Below are positions 30,993-39,999 of a stretch of 46,342 bases of DNA, one piece after another (positions within the stretch are counted from its first letter, which is position 1; every line of letters begins with the position of its first letter). The DNA is from an uncultured Sphingomonas sp. Lineage in GTDB: Bacteria; Pseudomonadota; Alphaproteobacteria; Sphingomonadales; Sphingomonadaceae. The translations under genes were made by a program, and so were the position numbers. A model generated the notes under the pieces. That model was not told the origin of the DNA. It saw only the letters and a program-made list of their open reading frames with translations, and did not search any database. The stretch is from the NCBI RefSeq assembly GCF_937859915.1, contig NZ_CALMAW010000097.1, forward strand, positions 1 through 46,342, written 5' to 3'.

Positions 30993-32240
30993 TCACCGGC
31001 CGGGCTGCACCGCCGCGAAGCTCTGGACCCGTGCGGGCGGTTGCGCGGCATAATAGGCCGCGACCGCGTCGATCTGACGATCGCCGAGCTTCTGCGCGAT
31101 CACGACCATCGGATCGGGCGTCTTGTCGCCGACGATGCTGCCCCGCCCGCCGCTGCGGAAGACGCGCATCTGGTCGGCGAGATACCAGCGCGACTGGCCC
31201 TCGAGCAGCGGATAGGCCTTGGCGGCGTCGCGCGTGACGCCGTGACACGAGGCGCAGGGCGCAAGTCCCGCCTTGGGCAGGCCGAGCAACGCAAGCCGCT
31301 GCCCCTCGGCGGGCACAGCCGCCGCCGTCGCATCGGTCGCGCGCCGGGGCAGTGCCGCATAATGGTCCGCGAGCGCGCCGATCTGCGCGGGCGACAGCTC
31401 GGTCGCGACCATCTGCATATAGCCGCTGCGCCGCCGGCCCGCCGCATAGGCGGCGAGCGTTTGTGCCAGATAGTCGCGCGTCTGCAGCGTCAGATTGGGA
31501 AAGGCGCCACCACCCGCCCCGTCCGCGCCATGGCAGCGCGCGCAGGTCGCAACCGGATCGGCGCCGAGCGCATAACCGGAGAAGCCGAACACCGGAGTGC
31601 GATAATTGTAGCTCGCGAGCGGCGGCTCGTCGTCGTTGCGCAGCGCATAGCGCCGTTCGGTGGGCGGCGCTCCGAAGCGTGCGGCTGCCGCGCCATCGCC
31701 ATGCGCGACCACAGCCAGCTGCCGGAAGGTCGCTGGCGGCATCGTCGGCAGCGCGCGCAGGAAGGCGACGAGGTGCCAGATCTCGTCGTCGCGGCGATCG
31801 GCTGGCCACGACGGCATCGCGCTATATTTGACGCCCGCCTTGACGATGCGGAACAGCTCCGGCGCGGTGAACCGCGCAATCGGCAGGTCGGTCGCGAGAT
31901 ATTGCGGCCGCGGGTGCATCGACAGCACCACCGGGTTCTGCCCGAAACCGGGCCCGCCATGGCAGCGCGCGCAGACCTGGCCGTAATAGGCCGCCCCCGC
32001 TGCGATCCGTAGTGGGGTGTCGAGATCGGCGGGCGGGGTCGGGCCGGCGTGGAAGGCGGTCGAGCGATCGAAGGTGAAATGAAGCAGCCGCGCCCAGCCC
32101 TCCGGATGGGGCTTGGCCGCCGAGAGATCGACGATGCCGGTGACCACGACGACGATCGCAAGCAGTCCGGCCGCCGCAGCGGCGACGAAAAGCGGCCCCA
32201 GCCACTGCGTAATACGCAAGGGAAACAGCAACCGAAGCAT
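30993..32240 (-). CDS. Membrane-anchored triheme c-type cytochrome at the end of the puf operon
   Basis: 415 aa with an N-terminal membrane anchor (about residues 13-38) and a periplasmic part with three CXXCH sites: C90-H94 (CARCHGG), C233-H237 (CARCHGA) and C329-H333 (CASCHG). The layout is of successive class I-type cytochrome domains: the first domain has an AMPSWP motif near 141 (likely Met ligand) and DDEIWHLVAFLRALP; the second MQMVATELSPAQIGALADHYAALP; the third a DPMVVIAQKLGDRQIDAVAAYYAA ending. Such tandem domains are typical of terminal electron-transfer or dehydrogenase-associated cytochromes. It begins 65 bases after pufC on the same strand, so it is likely transcribed with the reaction centre genes and may deliver electrons to PufC. 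Its specific role is not known to me. Confidence 0.88.
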   Translation of the reverse strand: MLRLLFPLRITQWLGPLFVAAAAAGLLAIVVVVTGIVDLSAAKPHPEGWARLLHFTFDRSTAFHAGPTPPADLDTPLRIAAGAAYYGQVCARCHGGPGFGQNPVVLSMHPRPQYLATDLPIARFTAPELFRIVKAGVKYSAMPSWPADRRDDEIWHLVAFLRALPTMPPATFRQLAVVAHGDGAAAARFGAPPTERRYALRNDDEPPLASYNYRTPVFGFSGYALGADPVATCARCHGADGAGGGAFPNLTLQTRDYLAQTLAAYAAGRRRSGYMQMVATELSPAQIGALADHYAALPRRATDATAAAVPAEGQRLALLGLPKAGLAPCASCHGVTRDAAKAYPLLEGQSRWYLADQMRVFRSGGRGSIVGDKTPDPMVVIAQKLGDRQIDAVAAYYAAQPPARVQSFAAVQPGR

Positions 32241-32305
32241 TTGCTATGCAAATCGCTCCGGTCGCCTGTTGGTTCCGTTTCCGCACCGGTTTCGCGTTGA
32301 GCGGA

Positions 32306-33409
32306 TCACTTCTTTCCTGTCATCGCCGCCGGCTGGTTGAACGCGGCGGGGACCGCGGTGGCGACGGCATGTCCGCCTTCCGGTTCCGCCGGCGGCAGCG
32401 ACGGGCCTTTGAGCGCCGGCGCCTGCGCGATCATGCTGATCCCGCCCAGCGGCTTGGACACGCCCTGGTGGCAGGTCGTGCAATTGACCTTGTAGACGTC
32501 GCCATGCGGCCCCTTGCGATAGGCGGGGAAGACCGACTGCAGCGAGCCGATATAGTCCTCGTTGATGTCGCGGACCATGCGGATGCCATAATAGGCGGTG
32601 CCGCGCTGTGCCCGGCTGAGGTTCCAGGCACGGAACGACTGGCTGTTGTGGCAATAGGTGCAGTTCACCCCCAGCGCCGAGCTGATGTGCATCATCAGGC
32701 CGTAGGTGCTTTCCGCCGTCTTGACCGAGACCTTGTGATCGCGCGACGGGAAGGCGCTGTTGCCCGCGACGCGGATCTGATGCTGGCCGTTCAGATAGTC
32801 GGCGAACGGATCATAGGGCAGCGAGGCATAGCCGACATTGGCGTTGGGCGTGTTCTGGCCATGCTTGTTGCCGAGGATCGTGTCGGGATCGGGCGTGCCT
32901 TCGGCCAGCGCCCATTTGTTCGCCGGCACGGCATTGCCGCGGTGGCAGGTGTAGCAGGTGACCCCGGTCTGCTTGACGTGGCTCACCCAGCGCGAATTGA
33001 TCGCCTGCGTCATCTGCAGCATCCGCCGCGCGACGACCTTGGTGTATTTCTCGTCGGACGCCATGTTTTCGGGATTGTGGCAATAGTTGCAGCCCTGCGC
33101 GGGCGGTGCGACCCATTGGTTGATCTCGGCCATCAGATGGTCGAAACGCTCCTTGCTGACCCCGCCCAGCACCTTGACGTTCTGATAGCTCTGCCCCGCG
33201 GTCGGGCCGCCATCGGGCGGCAGCGGATAGGGCGGTGCCGGGATCGCGCTCGCCTTGGCGATATGCTTGAGGTCGACGATCTGGTCGAGCCCCGCGCCGC
33301 GATAGCCGGTCTGCGTCGTCTGCTTGTGCCCGAGGTCGCAGCCGCCGAATGTCACCAGCGCGGCGCCGGCCGCCGACGCGATACCGATCCTGACGAGCGG
33401 CGCGGTCAT
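32306..33409 (-). CDS. pufC: Reaction centre tetraheme cytochrome c subunit
   Basis: Periplasmic subunit that re-reduces the photo-oxidised special pair. 367 aa lipoprotein: signal with lipobox FGGC (Cys24), then four heme sites C107-H111 (CNYCH), C152-H156 (CYTCH), C250-H254 (CTYCH) and C310-H314 (CTTCH), in two pairs as in known structures. The methionine ligands expected 15-20 residues ahead of each heme site fall in [11 protein letters not shown] and [12 protein letters not shown]. The C-terminal tail after residue 320 is Ala/Pro-rich. ATG 33409 overlaps the pufM stop by 4 bases. Presence of pufC in place of pufX is normal for this group. Confidence 0.97.
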   Translation of the reverse strand: MTAPLVRIGIASAAGAALVTFGGCDLGHKQTTQTGYRGAGLDQIVDLKHIAKASAIPAPPYPLPPDGGPTAGQSYQNVKVLGGVSKERFDHLMAEINQWVAPPAQGCNYCHNPENMASDEKYTKVVARRMLQMTQAINSRWVSHVKQTGVTCYTCHRGNAVPANKWALAEGTPDPDTILGNKHGQNTPNANVGYASLPYDPFADYLNGQHQIRVAGNSAFPSRDHKVSVKTAESTYGLMMHISSALGVNCTYCHNSQSFRAWNLSRAQRGTAYYGIRMVRDINEDYIGSLQSVFPAYRKGPHGDVYKVNCTTCHQGVSKPLGGISMIAQAPALKGPSLPPAEPEGGHAVATAVPAAFNQPAAMTGKK

Positions 33410-34380
33410 TGCGGCGCTCCCGGCAGCGTCGCGGGATCGACGATCCCGGTGGTCGGATAGCCCGGCGCATAATGGTGCAGCACCGCCCACAAATACCAAT
33501 TGTCGACGACGGTGCCGGTCAGCAGGATGCCGATGGCACCGGTCAGCGGGGTGAGCACCGCGAACCACCAGGCCCAGCGGTGGATCGACTCCATCGTCGC
33601 GTTGAACCCCATCGTCCAGCGCCAGAACAGCGCGGCGCGCTCGGCCGCGGTGCCGCGATCGGTGATCTGCTCGATCTCGCGCTCGCCGCCATAGCGGCCG
33701 ACCGCGAGGATCGTCGCGCCGTGCATCGCGAACAGCAGGGTCGAGCCGTAGAGGAAGACGTTCGAGAGGCAATGGAACGGGTTGTAGAAGAGATTGCCGT
33801 AGCGGATCGAGAAGGCCGCGGTCCAATCGAGGTGCGGGAAGATGCCGAACGGCACCGCCTCGGCCCAGCTCCCCATCAGCAGCGGCCGGATAAAGCCGAG
33901 CGTGATGATCAGGAAGATGCCCGCGGCGAAGGCCCAGGCGACATGCGTGCCCATCCCCAACGCGCGCGCCCGGCGGAAGGTGCGCAGCCACCACAGCAGC
34001 AGCGACGTCGTCATGCAGAAGCCCGCAATCTGCCACCAGCCGCCATGCGCCAGCGGCACGAACAGCGTGAACCCCCATTCCGGTCCGGGCGGCTCGAGCG
34101 CGAGCCAGGGCAGTTGGCGGACGAACTGGATCGGGCTCCAGTTCACGCTCGCCATCATGTTGAGCCCGATCACCTCGAACGCGACGAACGCGAAGACCAG
34201 CGACGCCATGCCGAGCGTGCCGAGATAGATCGGGCCGATCTGCGCCGCGCCGATCTTGCCCAGCCAATAGTAATAGCTTCCCCGTCCGCTCCGCGCGAAG
34301 CCGGCGTCGCGCAGCGGTGGCCCCGCCTCGAGCGGGCCGCGCAGCTGCACCTGGGTGAACATGTTCTGATAGCGTGCCAT
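33406..34380 (-). CDS. pufM: Photosynthetic reaction centre M subunit
   Basis: Type II reaction centre core protein, 324 aa, five transmembrane helices. Begins [15 protein letters not shown]. Conserved pieces: [85 protein letters not shown] (holding the bacteriochlorophyll His and the first Fe-ligand His), [40 protein letters not shown] (Fe-ligand Glu and His). Start ATG 34380 is 11 bases after the pufL stop. The C-terminus ends soon after helix E with no long extension. Confidence 0.98.
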   Translation of the reverse strand: MARYQNMFTQVQLRGPLEAGPPLRDAGFARSGRGSYYYWLGKIGAAQIGPIYLGTLGMASLVFAFVAFEVIGLNMMASVNWSPIQFVRQLPWLALEPPGPEWGFTLFVPLAHGGWWQIAGFCMTTSLLLWWLRTFRRARALGMGTHVAWAFAAGIFLIITLGFIRPLLMGSWAEAVPFGIFPHLDWTAAFSIRYGNLFYNPFHCLSNVFLYGSTLLFAMHGATILAVGRYGGEREIEQITDRGTAAERAALFWRWTMGFNATMESIHRWAWWFAVLTPLTGAIGILLTGTVVDNWYLWAVLHHYAPGYPTTGIVDPATLPGAPQ

Positions 34381-34391
34381 CGCGGTTCCCC

Positions 34392-35216
34392 TCAGGACCA
34401 GATCGGCAGGTTGAGCCACCACGTCCACCATTCGGGCCAGCCGCGCGTCCACAGCGGCCCCGAGATGATGATGCAGATCGCGCTCCAGAAGCCCGCGGAC
34501 AGCGCCAGGAACAGCCCGAGCCGGTGGATGCCGAGCGTGCCGACCGAATAGCCGATCGTGTCGCGGAAGAAGGCGTCCTCATATTCGGGCGACTTCACCG
34601 CCTCGCCCGGCGCCGGGTTGACCGACGACAGCACCAGCGCGCCGTGAAAGGCGAGCGCGCCGCCGGTGGTGAAGAAGAAGCTCACCGCCAGCATGTGCGC
34701 GGGATTGTAGTGGAAGTGGAGATATTGGTAGCCGGTGTTCGACACCCAATCGAGATGGCTGAAGATGCCGTAGGGGAAGCCGAAGCCCCAGGCGCCGAGC
34801 AGCCACGGCCGGATCACGACCAGCGAGACATAGGCGAAGATCGCGAAGCCATAAGCGACGGGGACATGATAACCGATGCCGAGCTTGCGGCAGATCTCGG
34901 CCTCGCGCAGCGCCCAAGAGACGAACGCGCCGATCGCGCAGATCGTGATGATCTGCCAGAAGCCGCCTTCGCGTAACGGCGCGAGGCCGAGCCCGTAGCG
35001 GATGTCGGGCGGCGCGATGCTGATCAGCCACGGGTTCCAGGTCGGCCCGAGCGACGCCGCGTAGAAGATCAGCGCGGTGCCGAGCGCGGCGCAGATCGCC
35101 GAGGTGACGCCGAAGAAGCCGACATAGAAGGGACCCATCCAGAAATCGAACAGGTCGCCGCCGATCAGCGTCCCCCCGCGCACGCGGTATTTTCGCTCGA
35201 AGCTCAGCAGCGCCAT
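34392..35216 (-). CDS. pufL: Photosynthetic reaction centre L subunit
   Basis: Second core protein, 274 aa, five helices. [35 protein letters not shown] at the start is diagnostic. The segment [46 protein letters not shown] carries the bacteriochlorophyll and Fe-ligand histidines; [30 protein letters not shown] holds the QB pocket and the second Fe-ligand His. Start ATG 35216. Separated from pufA by 128 bases that contain two hairpins. Confidence 0.98.
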   Translation of the reverse strand: MALLSFERKYRVRGGTLIGGDLFDFWMGPFYVGFFGVTSAICAALGTALIFYAASLGPTWNPWLISIAPPDIRYGLGLAPLREGGFWQIITICAIGAFVSWALREAEICRKLGIGYHVPVAYGFAIFAYVSLVVIRPWLLGAWGFGFPYGIFSHLDWVSNTGYQYLHFHYNPAHMLAVSFFFTTGGALAFHGALVLSSVNPAPGEAVKSPEYEDAFFRDTIGYSVGTLGIHRLGLFLALSAGFWSAICIIISGPLWTRGWPEWWTWWLNLPIWS

Positions 35217-35232
35217 GGCATCTCTCCGCGTC

Positions 35233-35306
35233 CCGGCGCCACGCGCCGGACATCGTTGCGGTTATATCGTCTTCGGACGACGAGGCCGGGCCGATGTCCG
35301 GCCTCG
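35233..35306 (-). other. Two intercistronic hairpins between pufA and pufL
   Basis: Hairpin 1 nearest pufA: 9-base arms CGAGGCCGG (35281-35289) and CCGGCCTCG (35298-35306) with an 8-base loop. Hairpin 2 nearest pufL: CCGGCGC-CAC-GCGCCGG (35233-35249). In Rhodobacter similar structures stop 3' exonucleases so that pufBA mRNA outlives pufLM and LH1 is made in excess; hairpin 2 could also hinder pufL initiation. Inferred role. Confidence 0.6.
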
Positions 35307-35344
35307 CTTGTCCCGCCCGGCCGTTCCCGGTCGGCTACGCTCGG

Positions 35345-35524
35345 TCAGGTGCCAGCCGGTGCGGCCGGCGCGGTCACCACGGGCGGCTTGTGCGGACCGT
35401 CGAGCCAGTTGAACCGGTCGGTGCTGAGCAGGATGAAGTGGATCAGCAGCGCCAGCACGAACAGGAAGATGAACAAGGCGACCAGCGCGCGGCGCGGGTC
35501 GAAGATCAACCAGATTCTCCACAT
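35345..35524 (-). CDS. pufA: LH1 light-harvesting alpha polypeptide
   Basis: 59 aa single-helix pigment-binding polypeptide of the core antenna. Reads [18 protein letters not shown] at the start; His29 in [12 protein letters not shown] is the axial ligand of B870 bacteriochlorophyll, and the tail [13 protein letters not shown] is typical of LH1 alpha. 48 bases after pufB; AGGAGCC lies just before the ATG. Confidence 0.96.
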   Translation of the reverse strand: MWRIWLIFDPRRALVALFIFLFVLALLIHFILLSTDRFNWLDGPHKPPVVTAPAAPAGT

Positions 35525-35572
35525 GACGTGGCTCCTCTCGTTTGAATGGTCGAATGGATCAGGTGGTCCGGC

Positions 35573-35737
35573 TCACAGCCAGGGCCGCCAGTTCCAGACC
35601 AGGATGTGCGCAACGATCGCGACGGCGGTGAAGATCAGGAAGCTGATCATGAACAGCTTGTGAAATTCCTTGGCCTCTTCCGGGGTCAGATAGGTTCGGA
35701 GCCCTATCCTATCGTCTTTGTCTCTGAGATCGCTCAT
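35573..35737 (-). CDS. pufB: LH1 light-harvesting beta polypeptide
   Basis: 54 aa. LTPEEAKEFHKLFMISFLIFT then AVAIVAHILVWNWRPWL: His26 and the bacteriochlorophyll ligand His44 with the W-x-W-R-P-W end that defines LH beta chains. First gene of the puf operon, with GGAGACGTAGAC before ATG. The 138 bases up to the bchZ stop (35738-35875) contain no gene (no pufQ) and no exact PpsR site; puf may read through from bchCXYZ or have its own promoter there. Confidence 0.96.
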   Translation of the reverse strand: MSDLRDKDDRIGLRTYLTPEEAKEFHKLFMISFLIFTAVAIVAHILVWNWRPWL

Positions 35738-35875
35738 GTCTACGTCTCCAATGTTCCCGACCAGGACAGGACCGTGGAGCGGGCTCCCCGGCGGATCCGC
35801 GCGGGCCGAATGCCCGGAGGATCGTGCGACCCGCGCCGGTCCGGTCCGGATCGCGCGAGAAAGGTTGTGCCGCGC

Positions 35876-37321
35876 TCATGCCGCGCGGGCCTCGACGATG
35901 GCGAGCGCGAGGCGCTCGGCGGTGACCGACGCTTCGCCGGCGCGCCGCGCGGCGCGCTCGGCGGCGTCGCGGATGCGCTTGGCGGCGGAAATGCGGACCA
36001 GCACGGGCTCGCGCTCGACGGCCGCATCGAGGTCGGACTTGGCCTCGTCGTCCCACGCCAGCGCGCGTTCGATCCGCGCCGGCGTCGCCTCGGCTTGGTC
36101 GAGCTGCCCGGCGAGCGGCAGGATGTGGAAGAGCGCGTCGAACAGCGCGTTGCACACCTCCTGGACGAGGTATGTCGCCCCCGCATAGCCCATGAACGGC
36201 GTGCCCGTGTGGCGACGGATCACCGCGCCGGGGAAGCTCGCCGGCACATAGACGCCGCGCGCGCCGCTCTCCGCCATATACATGCGCTCGTTGTAACTGC
36301 CGAACATCACCAACGGCGGGGTCGCGCGGATCGCGTCGCGGACCGCCTGATTGTCGGGCTTGACGCCCGCGCTGCGGCGGACGGCGAAGGCGCAGGGCAG
36401 CCCCATCTCGTCCTCGAGAAAATGGCGGATGCCGCGCGCATAGGTCTCGGTCGCGACGATCGCGAAGCTCGCGGTGCCGAAAAAATCCTGCGTCACCGAG
36501 CGCCACAAATCCCACAGCGGTTTGATCGTGCTGTGCTTCTCGCGTTCGATGAACGGCTCGGGATCGAGGCCGAGCAATGCGCCCAGCGTGCGCAGGAACG
36601 CGGTCGTGCTCTCGAGCCCGATCGGCGCCTGGAGATAGGGCCGCTCGAGCGTCTCGCACAGCCCGCGCCCGAACTCGCGGTACAGGCAGACATTGACCTG
36701 CGCGTCGGCGAGACCGCGCACGTCGGCGAGATGGCTGCCGAGCGGGAAGACCATGCCGACCTCGGCGCCGATGCCCTCGATCAGCCGGCGGATCTCGGCG
36801 AGATCGGACGGCATGTTGAAGCAGCCGTAGATCGGCCCGATGATGTTGACCCTGGGCTTCTGCCCCGCCTTCGGCGGACGCGGCGCGGGAACCGTCTTCG
36901 GACCGAACTGCGTCCACAGCCAGGTCAGCGCGCGGTCGGCGGCCTGCCATTGGTCCTCGTCGATCGTGCGCGGCAGGAAGCGTTGGATATTGGTGCCCTC
37001 GGGGGTGACGCCGCCGCCGATCATCTCGGCGATCGATCCGGTGACGACGACCGCAGGCAGATCGCGATCGAGCGTCCGCCACGCGCGGGTCAGCGCGCCC
37101 TCGGTGCCGTCGCGTCCCAATTCCTGCTCGCCAAGACCCGTGACGACGATCGGCAGCTCGTGCGGCGGCAGCCCGTCGGTATAGTGGAGCACCGAGGTGA
37201 CCGGCAGATTCTCGCAGCCGACCGGGCCGTCGATGATCACCTGCAACCCCTTGATTGCGGTGAAGGCATAGACCGCGCCCCAATAGCCGCCGGCGCGGTC
37301 GTGATCGAGGATGAGGGTCAT
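35876..37321 (-). CDS. bchZ: Chlorophyllide a reductase subunit Z
   Basis: NifK-like subunit of chlorophyllide a oxidoreductase (COR), which reduces ring B to the bacteriochlorin. 481 aa. [24 protein letters not shown] start, cluster Cys in [41 protein letters not shown] and [19 protein letters not shown] are characteristic. A C-terminal helical domain ([35 protein letters not shown]) matches the BchB-like end. Start ATG 37321, 139 bases after bchY. Confidence 0.97.
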   Translation of the reverse strand: MTLILDHDRAGGYWGAVYAFTAIKGLQVIIDGPVGCENLPVTSVLHYTDGLPPHELPIVVTGLGEQELGRDGTEGALTRAWRTLDRDLPAVVVTGSIAEMIGGGVTPEGTNIQRFLPRTIDEDQWQAADRALTWLWTQFGPKTVPAPRPPKAGQKPRVNIIGPIYGCFNMPSDLAEIRRLIEGIGAEVGMVFPLGSHLADVRGLADAQVNVCLYREFGRGLCETLERPYLQAPIGLESTTAFLRTLGALLGLDPEPFIEREKHSTIKPLWDLWRSVTQDFFGTASFAIVATETYARGIRHFLEDEMGLPCAFAVRRSAGVKPDNQAVRDAIRATPPLVMFGSYNERMYMAESGARGVYVPASFPGAVIRRHTGTPFMGYAGATYLVQEVCNALFDALFHILPLAGQLDQAEATPARIERALAWDDEAKSDLDAAVEREPVLVRISAAKRIRDAAERAARRAGEASVTAERLALAIVEARAA

Positions 37322-37339
37322 CGCGCACCCTCCCCGATA

Positions 37340-37440
37340 CCATCCTCGTCATGCCGAACGCGGTTCAGCCTCCATCGTGCGACAGGCAACGGCCTCGCCA
37401 GCGGAAAGATGGACCCTGAAACAAGCTCCGGGTGACGGTA
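37340..37440. repeat. Degenerate palindromic repeat filling the bchY-bchZ gap
   Basis: The spacer holds GTCATGCCGAACGCGGTTCA (with the small stem GAAC-gcg-GTTC) and, inverted about 70 bases on, TGGACCCTGAAACAAGCTCC followed by GGGTGACG (arms ACCCTGA/TCCGGGT, one mismatch). Reading GTCACCC..GA.CTTGTTTCAGGGTCCA on the minus strand, it looks like a repeat I associate with sphingomonad intergenic regions. Every other junction in this operon is short or overlapping, so it probably arose by insertion. Confidence 0.45.
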
Positions 37441-37460
37441 GATAAGAAGCCGCCAGCCGC

Positions 37461-39026
37461 TCATGTCCCGACGCTTTCTTCCGCCTTGGCGGCGGCGATG
37501 CGCTTCGCGGCGAACTTGGCCTTGAACGCTGGCCGATCGACCGGCGTGCCTTCCCAAACCCCGGCCGTGGGGCCGGTGCCGACGCCGTCGAAAAACGCCG
37601 TCATCCGCTCGAACCGATGCCGGTTGGCGAGGGCTGCGCCCACCACCGTCGCGAGGCTGCCCGCGCCCGCCGGCCCCATCAGCGGGCGCGCGGAGATCAG
37701 GTTGGTGAAATAGAGCGCGGGGATCGCCCGGGTCTTGGCGTGCTGGACGACCGGCGTCGTGCCGATCGCGAGATCGGGGCGATACTCTTCGACCGCGGCG
37801 ATGTCCTGTTCGAGGCTCGCGCGATACTGGACGCGCACCCCTTTCGCTTCGAGCCAGTCGCGATCGGGATCGGACCAGACCGTGCGCGGGCAGGCGGTGC
37901 CGACATAGGGTACGTCCGCGCCGCTCTCGATCAGCAGCCGCGCGACCAGCAGTTCGGAGCCCTCATAGCCCGACACGGTGATCCGCCCGGCGATCGGCCG
38001 GCCTGCCAGCGCGGTGCGGATCGCGGGGAGGAAGCGGTTCTTGGCCGCATCGACCTTGGCCTGCGCGATGCCGCACGCGGCGCCGATCGCGTCGAGCCAC
38101 GCCGCGGTGCCGTCCGCGCCGACCGGCGCCGAGCCGACCACCGGCCGCCCCGCCCCCTCGAACGCGCGGACGCTGGCGGTGTAGAAGGGATGGATCGCGG
38201 CGACCGCGGCGCAATCGAGCGCGGCATAGAGTTCGCGCCACTCGCGCGTCGGGACGACCGGGCCGGCCGCGAGGCCCAGCGGCTCGAGCATCAGCCCGAT
38301 GCCTGGCGGGTCGGCCGGGAACATCTCGCCGAGGAGAGTCACGGTCGGGCGCCGCTCGGCGGGATTGGCCGGTCGTTGCGTCGGCGCGGCGACGGGGCCG
38401 GCTTCGGCCTCCCGGCGCGCGTAGGCGAGCATCGCGCCGGCGAGCACGTCCTTCGCCTCGGCATGCGTCGGCACGCCGAAGCCGGGCACGTCGATGCCGA
38501 TCACGCGGACGCCGTTGATCTGGTCGGGGAGCAGCTGCAGCGGCACGCCCGAGGCGGTCGGCACGCAGAGGTTGGTGACGACGATCGTGTCGTAGTGCGC
38601 GGGATCGGCGAGCTGGTGCACCGCCTCGCGAATATCCTCGAACAGCTTGCCGGTGACGAGCGTCTCCGAGCTGAACGGCACATAGCCGACGCTGCGTCTG
38701 GCGCCGTAGAAATGCGAGGTGAAGGTGAGCCCGTAGACGCAGCAGGCCGAGCCCGACAGGATCGTCGCGGTTCGCCGCATGCGCAGCCCGACGCGCAGGC
38801 TCCCGAAGGCCGGGCACATCGATTGCGGCTGGTCGTGCGGCCCCTTGGGATAATCGGCGGCATAGCGATCGAGGACGTCGGACTTGCCCGCGGTCACGGC
38901 GGCGTCGCGCAAAGTCTCTCTGGAGGCGCAACCGCCGGCGTCTCCAGAATCGATGCGATCGCGCACTCTTTCCCCTCCCTCCCTTTCAGGGAGGGGCGCC
39001 GAAAGGAGGCTCACCTCAGACGGCAT
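37461..39026 (-). CDS. bchY: Chlorophyllide a reductase subunit Y
   Basis: NifD-like COR subunit that shares the catalytic [4Fe-4S] cluster with BchZ. 521 aa from ATG 39026. Cluster cysteines appear in QSMCPAFGSLRVG, LSGSACCVYGLTF and VTNLCVPTASG. KSDVLDRYAADYPKGPHDQP and YGARRSVGYVPFSSETLVTGKLFEDIREAV are family landmarks. The first ~35 residues are unusual: part (APLPEREGGE) is encoded by a palindromic repeat (38972-38996). ATG 39026 overlaps the bchX end by 11 bases; an internal start after the repeat cannot be excluded. Confidence 0.95.
   Translation of the reverse strand: MPSEVSLLSAPLPEREGGERVRDRIDSGDAGGCASRETLRDAAVTAGKSDVLDRYAADYPKGPHDQPQSMCPAFGSLRVGLRMRRTATILSGSACCVYGLTFTSHFYGARRSVGYVPFSSETLVTGKLFEDIREAVHQLADPAHYDTIVVTNLCVPTASGVPLQLLPDQINGVRVIGIDVPGFGVPTHAEAKDVLAGAMLAYARREAEAGPVAAPTQRPANPAERRPTVTLLGEMFPADPPGIGLMLEPLGLAAGPVVPTREWRELYAALDCAAVAAIHPFYTASVRAFEGAGRPVVGSAPVGADGTAAWLDAIGAACGIAQAKVDAAKNRFLPAIRTALAGRPIAGRITVSGYEGSELLVARLLIESGADVPYVGTACPRTVWSDPDRDWLEAKGVRVQYRASLEQDIAAVEEYRPDLAIGTTPVVQHAKTRAIPALYFTNLISARPLMGPAGAGSLATVVGAALANRHRFERMTAFFDGVGTGPTAGVWEGTPVDRPAFKAKFAAKRIAAAKAEESVGT
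38972..38996. repeat. REP-like hairpin inside the bchY N-terminal region
   Basis: Perfect 9-base arms CCCCTCCCT and AGGGAGGGG around a 7-base loop. Composition and arm sequence resemble the repeat in bchB and are unlike the surrounding codon pattern. In frame with no stop in the bchY frame. Confidence 0.5.
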
Positions 39027-39999
39027 CGTAGACGACCTCGAGGCTCGGCTTGGGCGCATAGGCCGCGCCGCGCATGTCGGCCTGCGTCGCGGGCCTGAGC
39101 GTGACGTCGGCGCCGGTGACATCGGCGCTGAACAGGTCGAGCAGCGCGTCCTGGTCGAGCGGGGTCGGCCGCAGCGGCGGCGCCTCGGCGACGTTGACCG
39201 CGAGCGCCTCGAACAGCGGCGCCCACTGCCCGTCGGGCCTGCCGACGATCTGATAGTTCGCGCTCTTGCGGCGGATGTCCTCGTTGGCGGGGATTGCGGT
39301 CAGCACCGGGATGCCGACGGCGCGCGCGAAGGCATTGGCCTCGCCGGTCCCGTCGTCCTTGTTGAGGATCATCCCCGCGACGCCGACATTGCCGCCCATC
39401 TTGCGGAAATAGTCGACCGCCTTGCAGACATTGTTGGCGACGTAGAGCGACTGCAAGTCGTTCGAGGCGACGACGATCACCTTCTGGCACATGTCGCGCG
39501 CGATCGGCAGGCCGAAGCCGCCGCACACCACATCGCCGAGGAAATCGAGCAGTACGTAGTCGAAGCCCCATTCGTGGAAGCCTAGCTTTTCCAGCGTCTC
39601 GAAGCCGTGGATGATGCCGCGCCCGCCGCAGCCGCGCCCGACCTCGGGCCCGCCCAGCTCCATCGCGAACACGCCGTCGCGCTGGAAGCAGACGTCCTCG
39701 ATGCCGATCGACTCGCCCGCGAGCTTCTTGCGCGCGCTGGTCTCGATGATCGTCGGGGTCGACTTGCCGCCGAACAGCAGCGCGGTGGTGTCGCTCTTGG
39801 GATCGCAGCCGATCAGCAGCACGCGCTTGCCCTGCTGGGCCATCATATAGCTGAGATTGGCGAGCGCGAAGGATTTGCCCGAGCCGCCCTTGCCGTAGAT
39901 CGCGATGATCTGCGTGGCCTTGGTGACCGGCCCGGTCGGAACGGGATCGGGCTCCTCCTGCGCCTCGTCGCGCAGCGGCCCCGGATCGAGCATGCTCAT
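39016..39999 (-). CDS. bchX: Chlorophyllide a reductase iron protein X
   Basis: NifH-like ATPase that drives COR. 327 aa: Walker A IIAIYGKGGSGKSFALANLS (about 32-51), LLIGCDPKSDTTALLFGG, cluster cysteines in GRGCGGRGIIHGFE (about 133) and [11 protein letters not shown] (about 168). GKGGSGKS rather than GKGGIGKS, and the FETLEKLGFHEWGFDYVLLDFLGD stretch, separate it from BchL. ATG 39999 overlaps the bchC stop by 4 bases and has a GAGAG ribosome site. Confidence 0.97.
   Translation of the reverse strand: MSMLDPGPLRDEAQEEPDPVPTGPVTKATQIIAIYGKGGSGKSFALANLSYMMAQQGKRVLLIGCDPKSDTTALLFGGKSTPTIIETSARKKLAGESIGIEDVCFQRDGVFAMELGGPEVGRGCGGRGIIHGFETLEKLGFHEWGFDYVLLDFLGDVVCGGFGLPIARDMCQKVIVVASNDLQSLYVANNVCKAVDYFRKMGGNVGVAGMILNKDDGTGEANAFARAVGIPVLTAIPANEDIRRKSANYQIVGRPDGQWAPLFEALAVNVAEAPPLRPTPLDQDALLDLFSADVTGADVTLRPATQADMRGAAYAPKPSLEVVYDAV

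Noticed and set aside
35749-35776. TGT...ACA pair upstream of pufB as a PpsR site
   Set aside because: Spacing between the halves is 11, not 12, and the interior lacks the TGTCA/TGACA symmetry of the other sites.
35738-35875. Possible pufQ gene between bchZ and pufB
   Set aside because: Only 138 bases, no frame with a start and a hydrophobic helix on the minus strand.
35546-37435. 629-codon plus-strand frame
   Set aside because: Antisense of bchZ and pufB; low-complexity Arg/Asp-rich translation.
37617-39098. 493-codon plus-strand frame
   Set aside because: Antisense of bchY.
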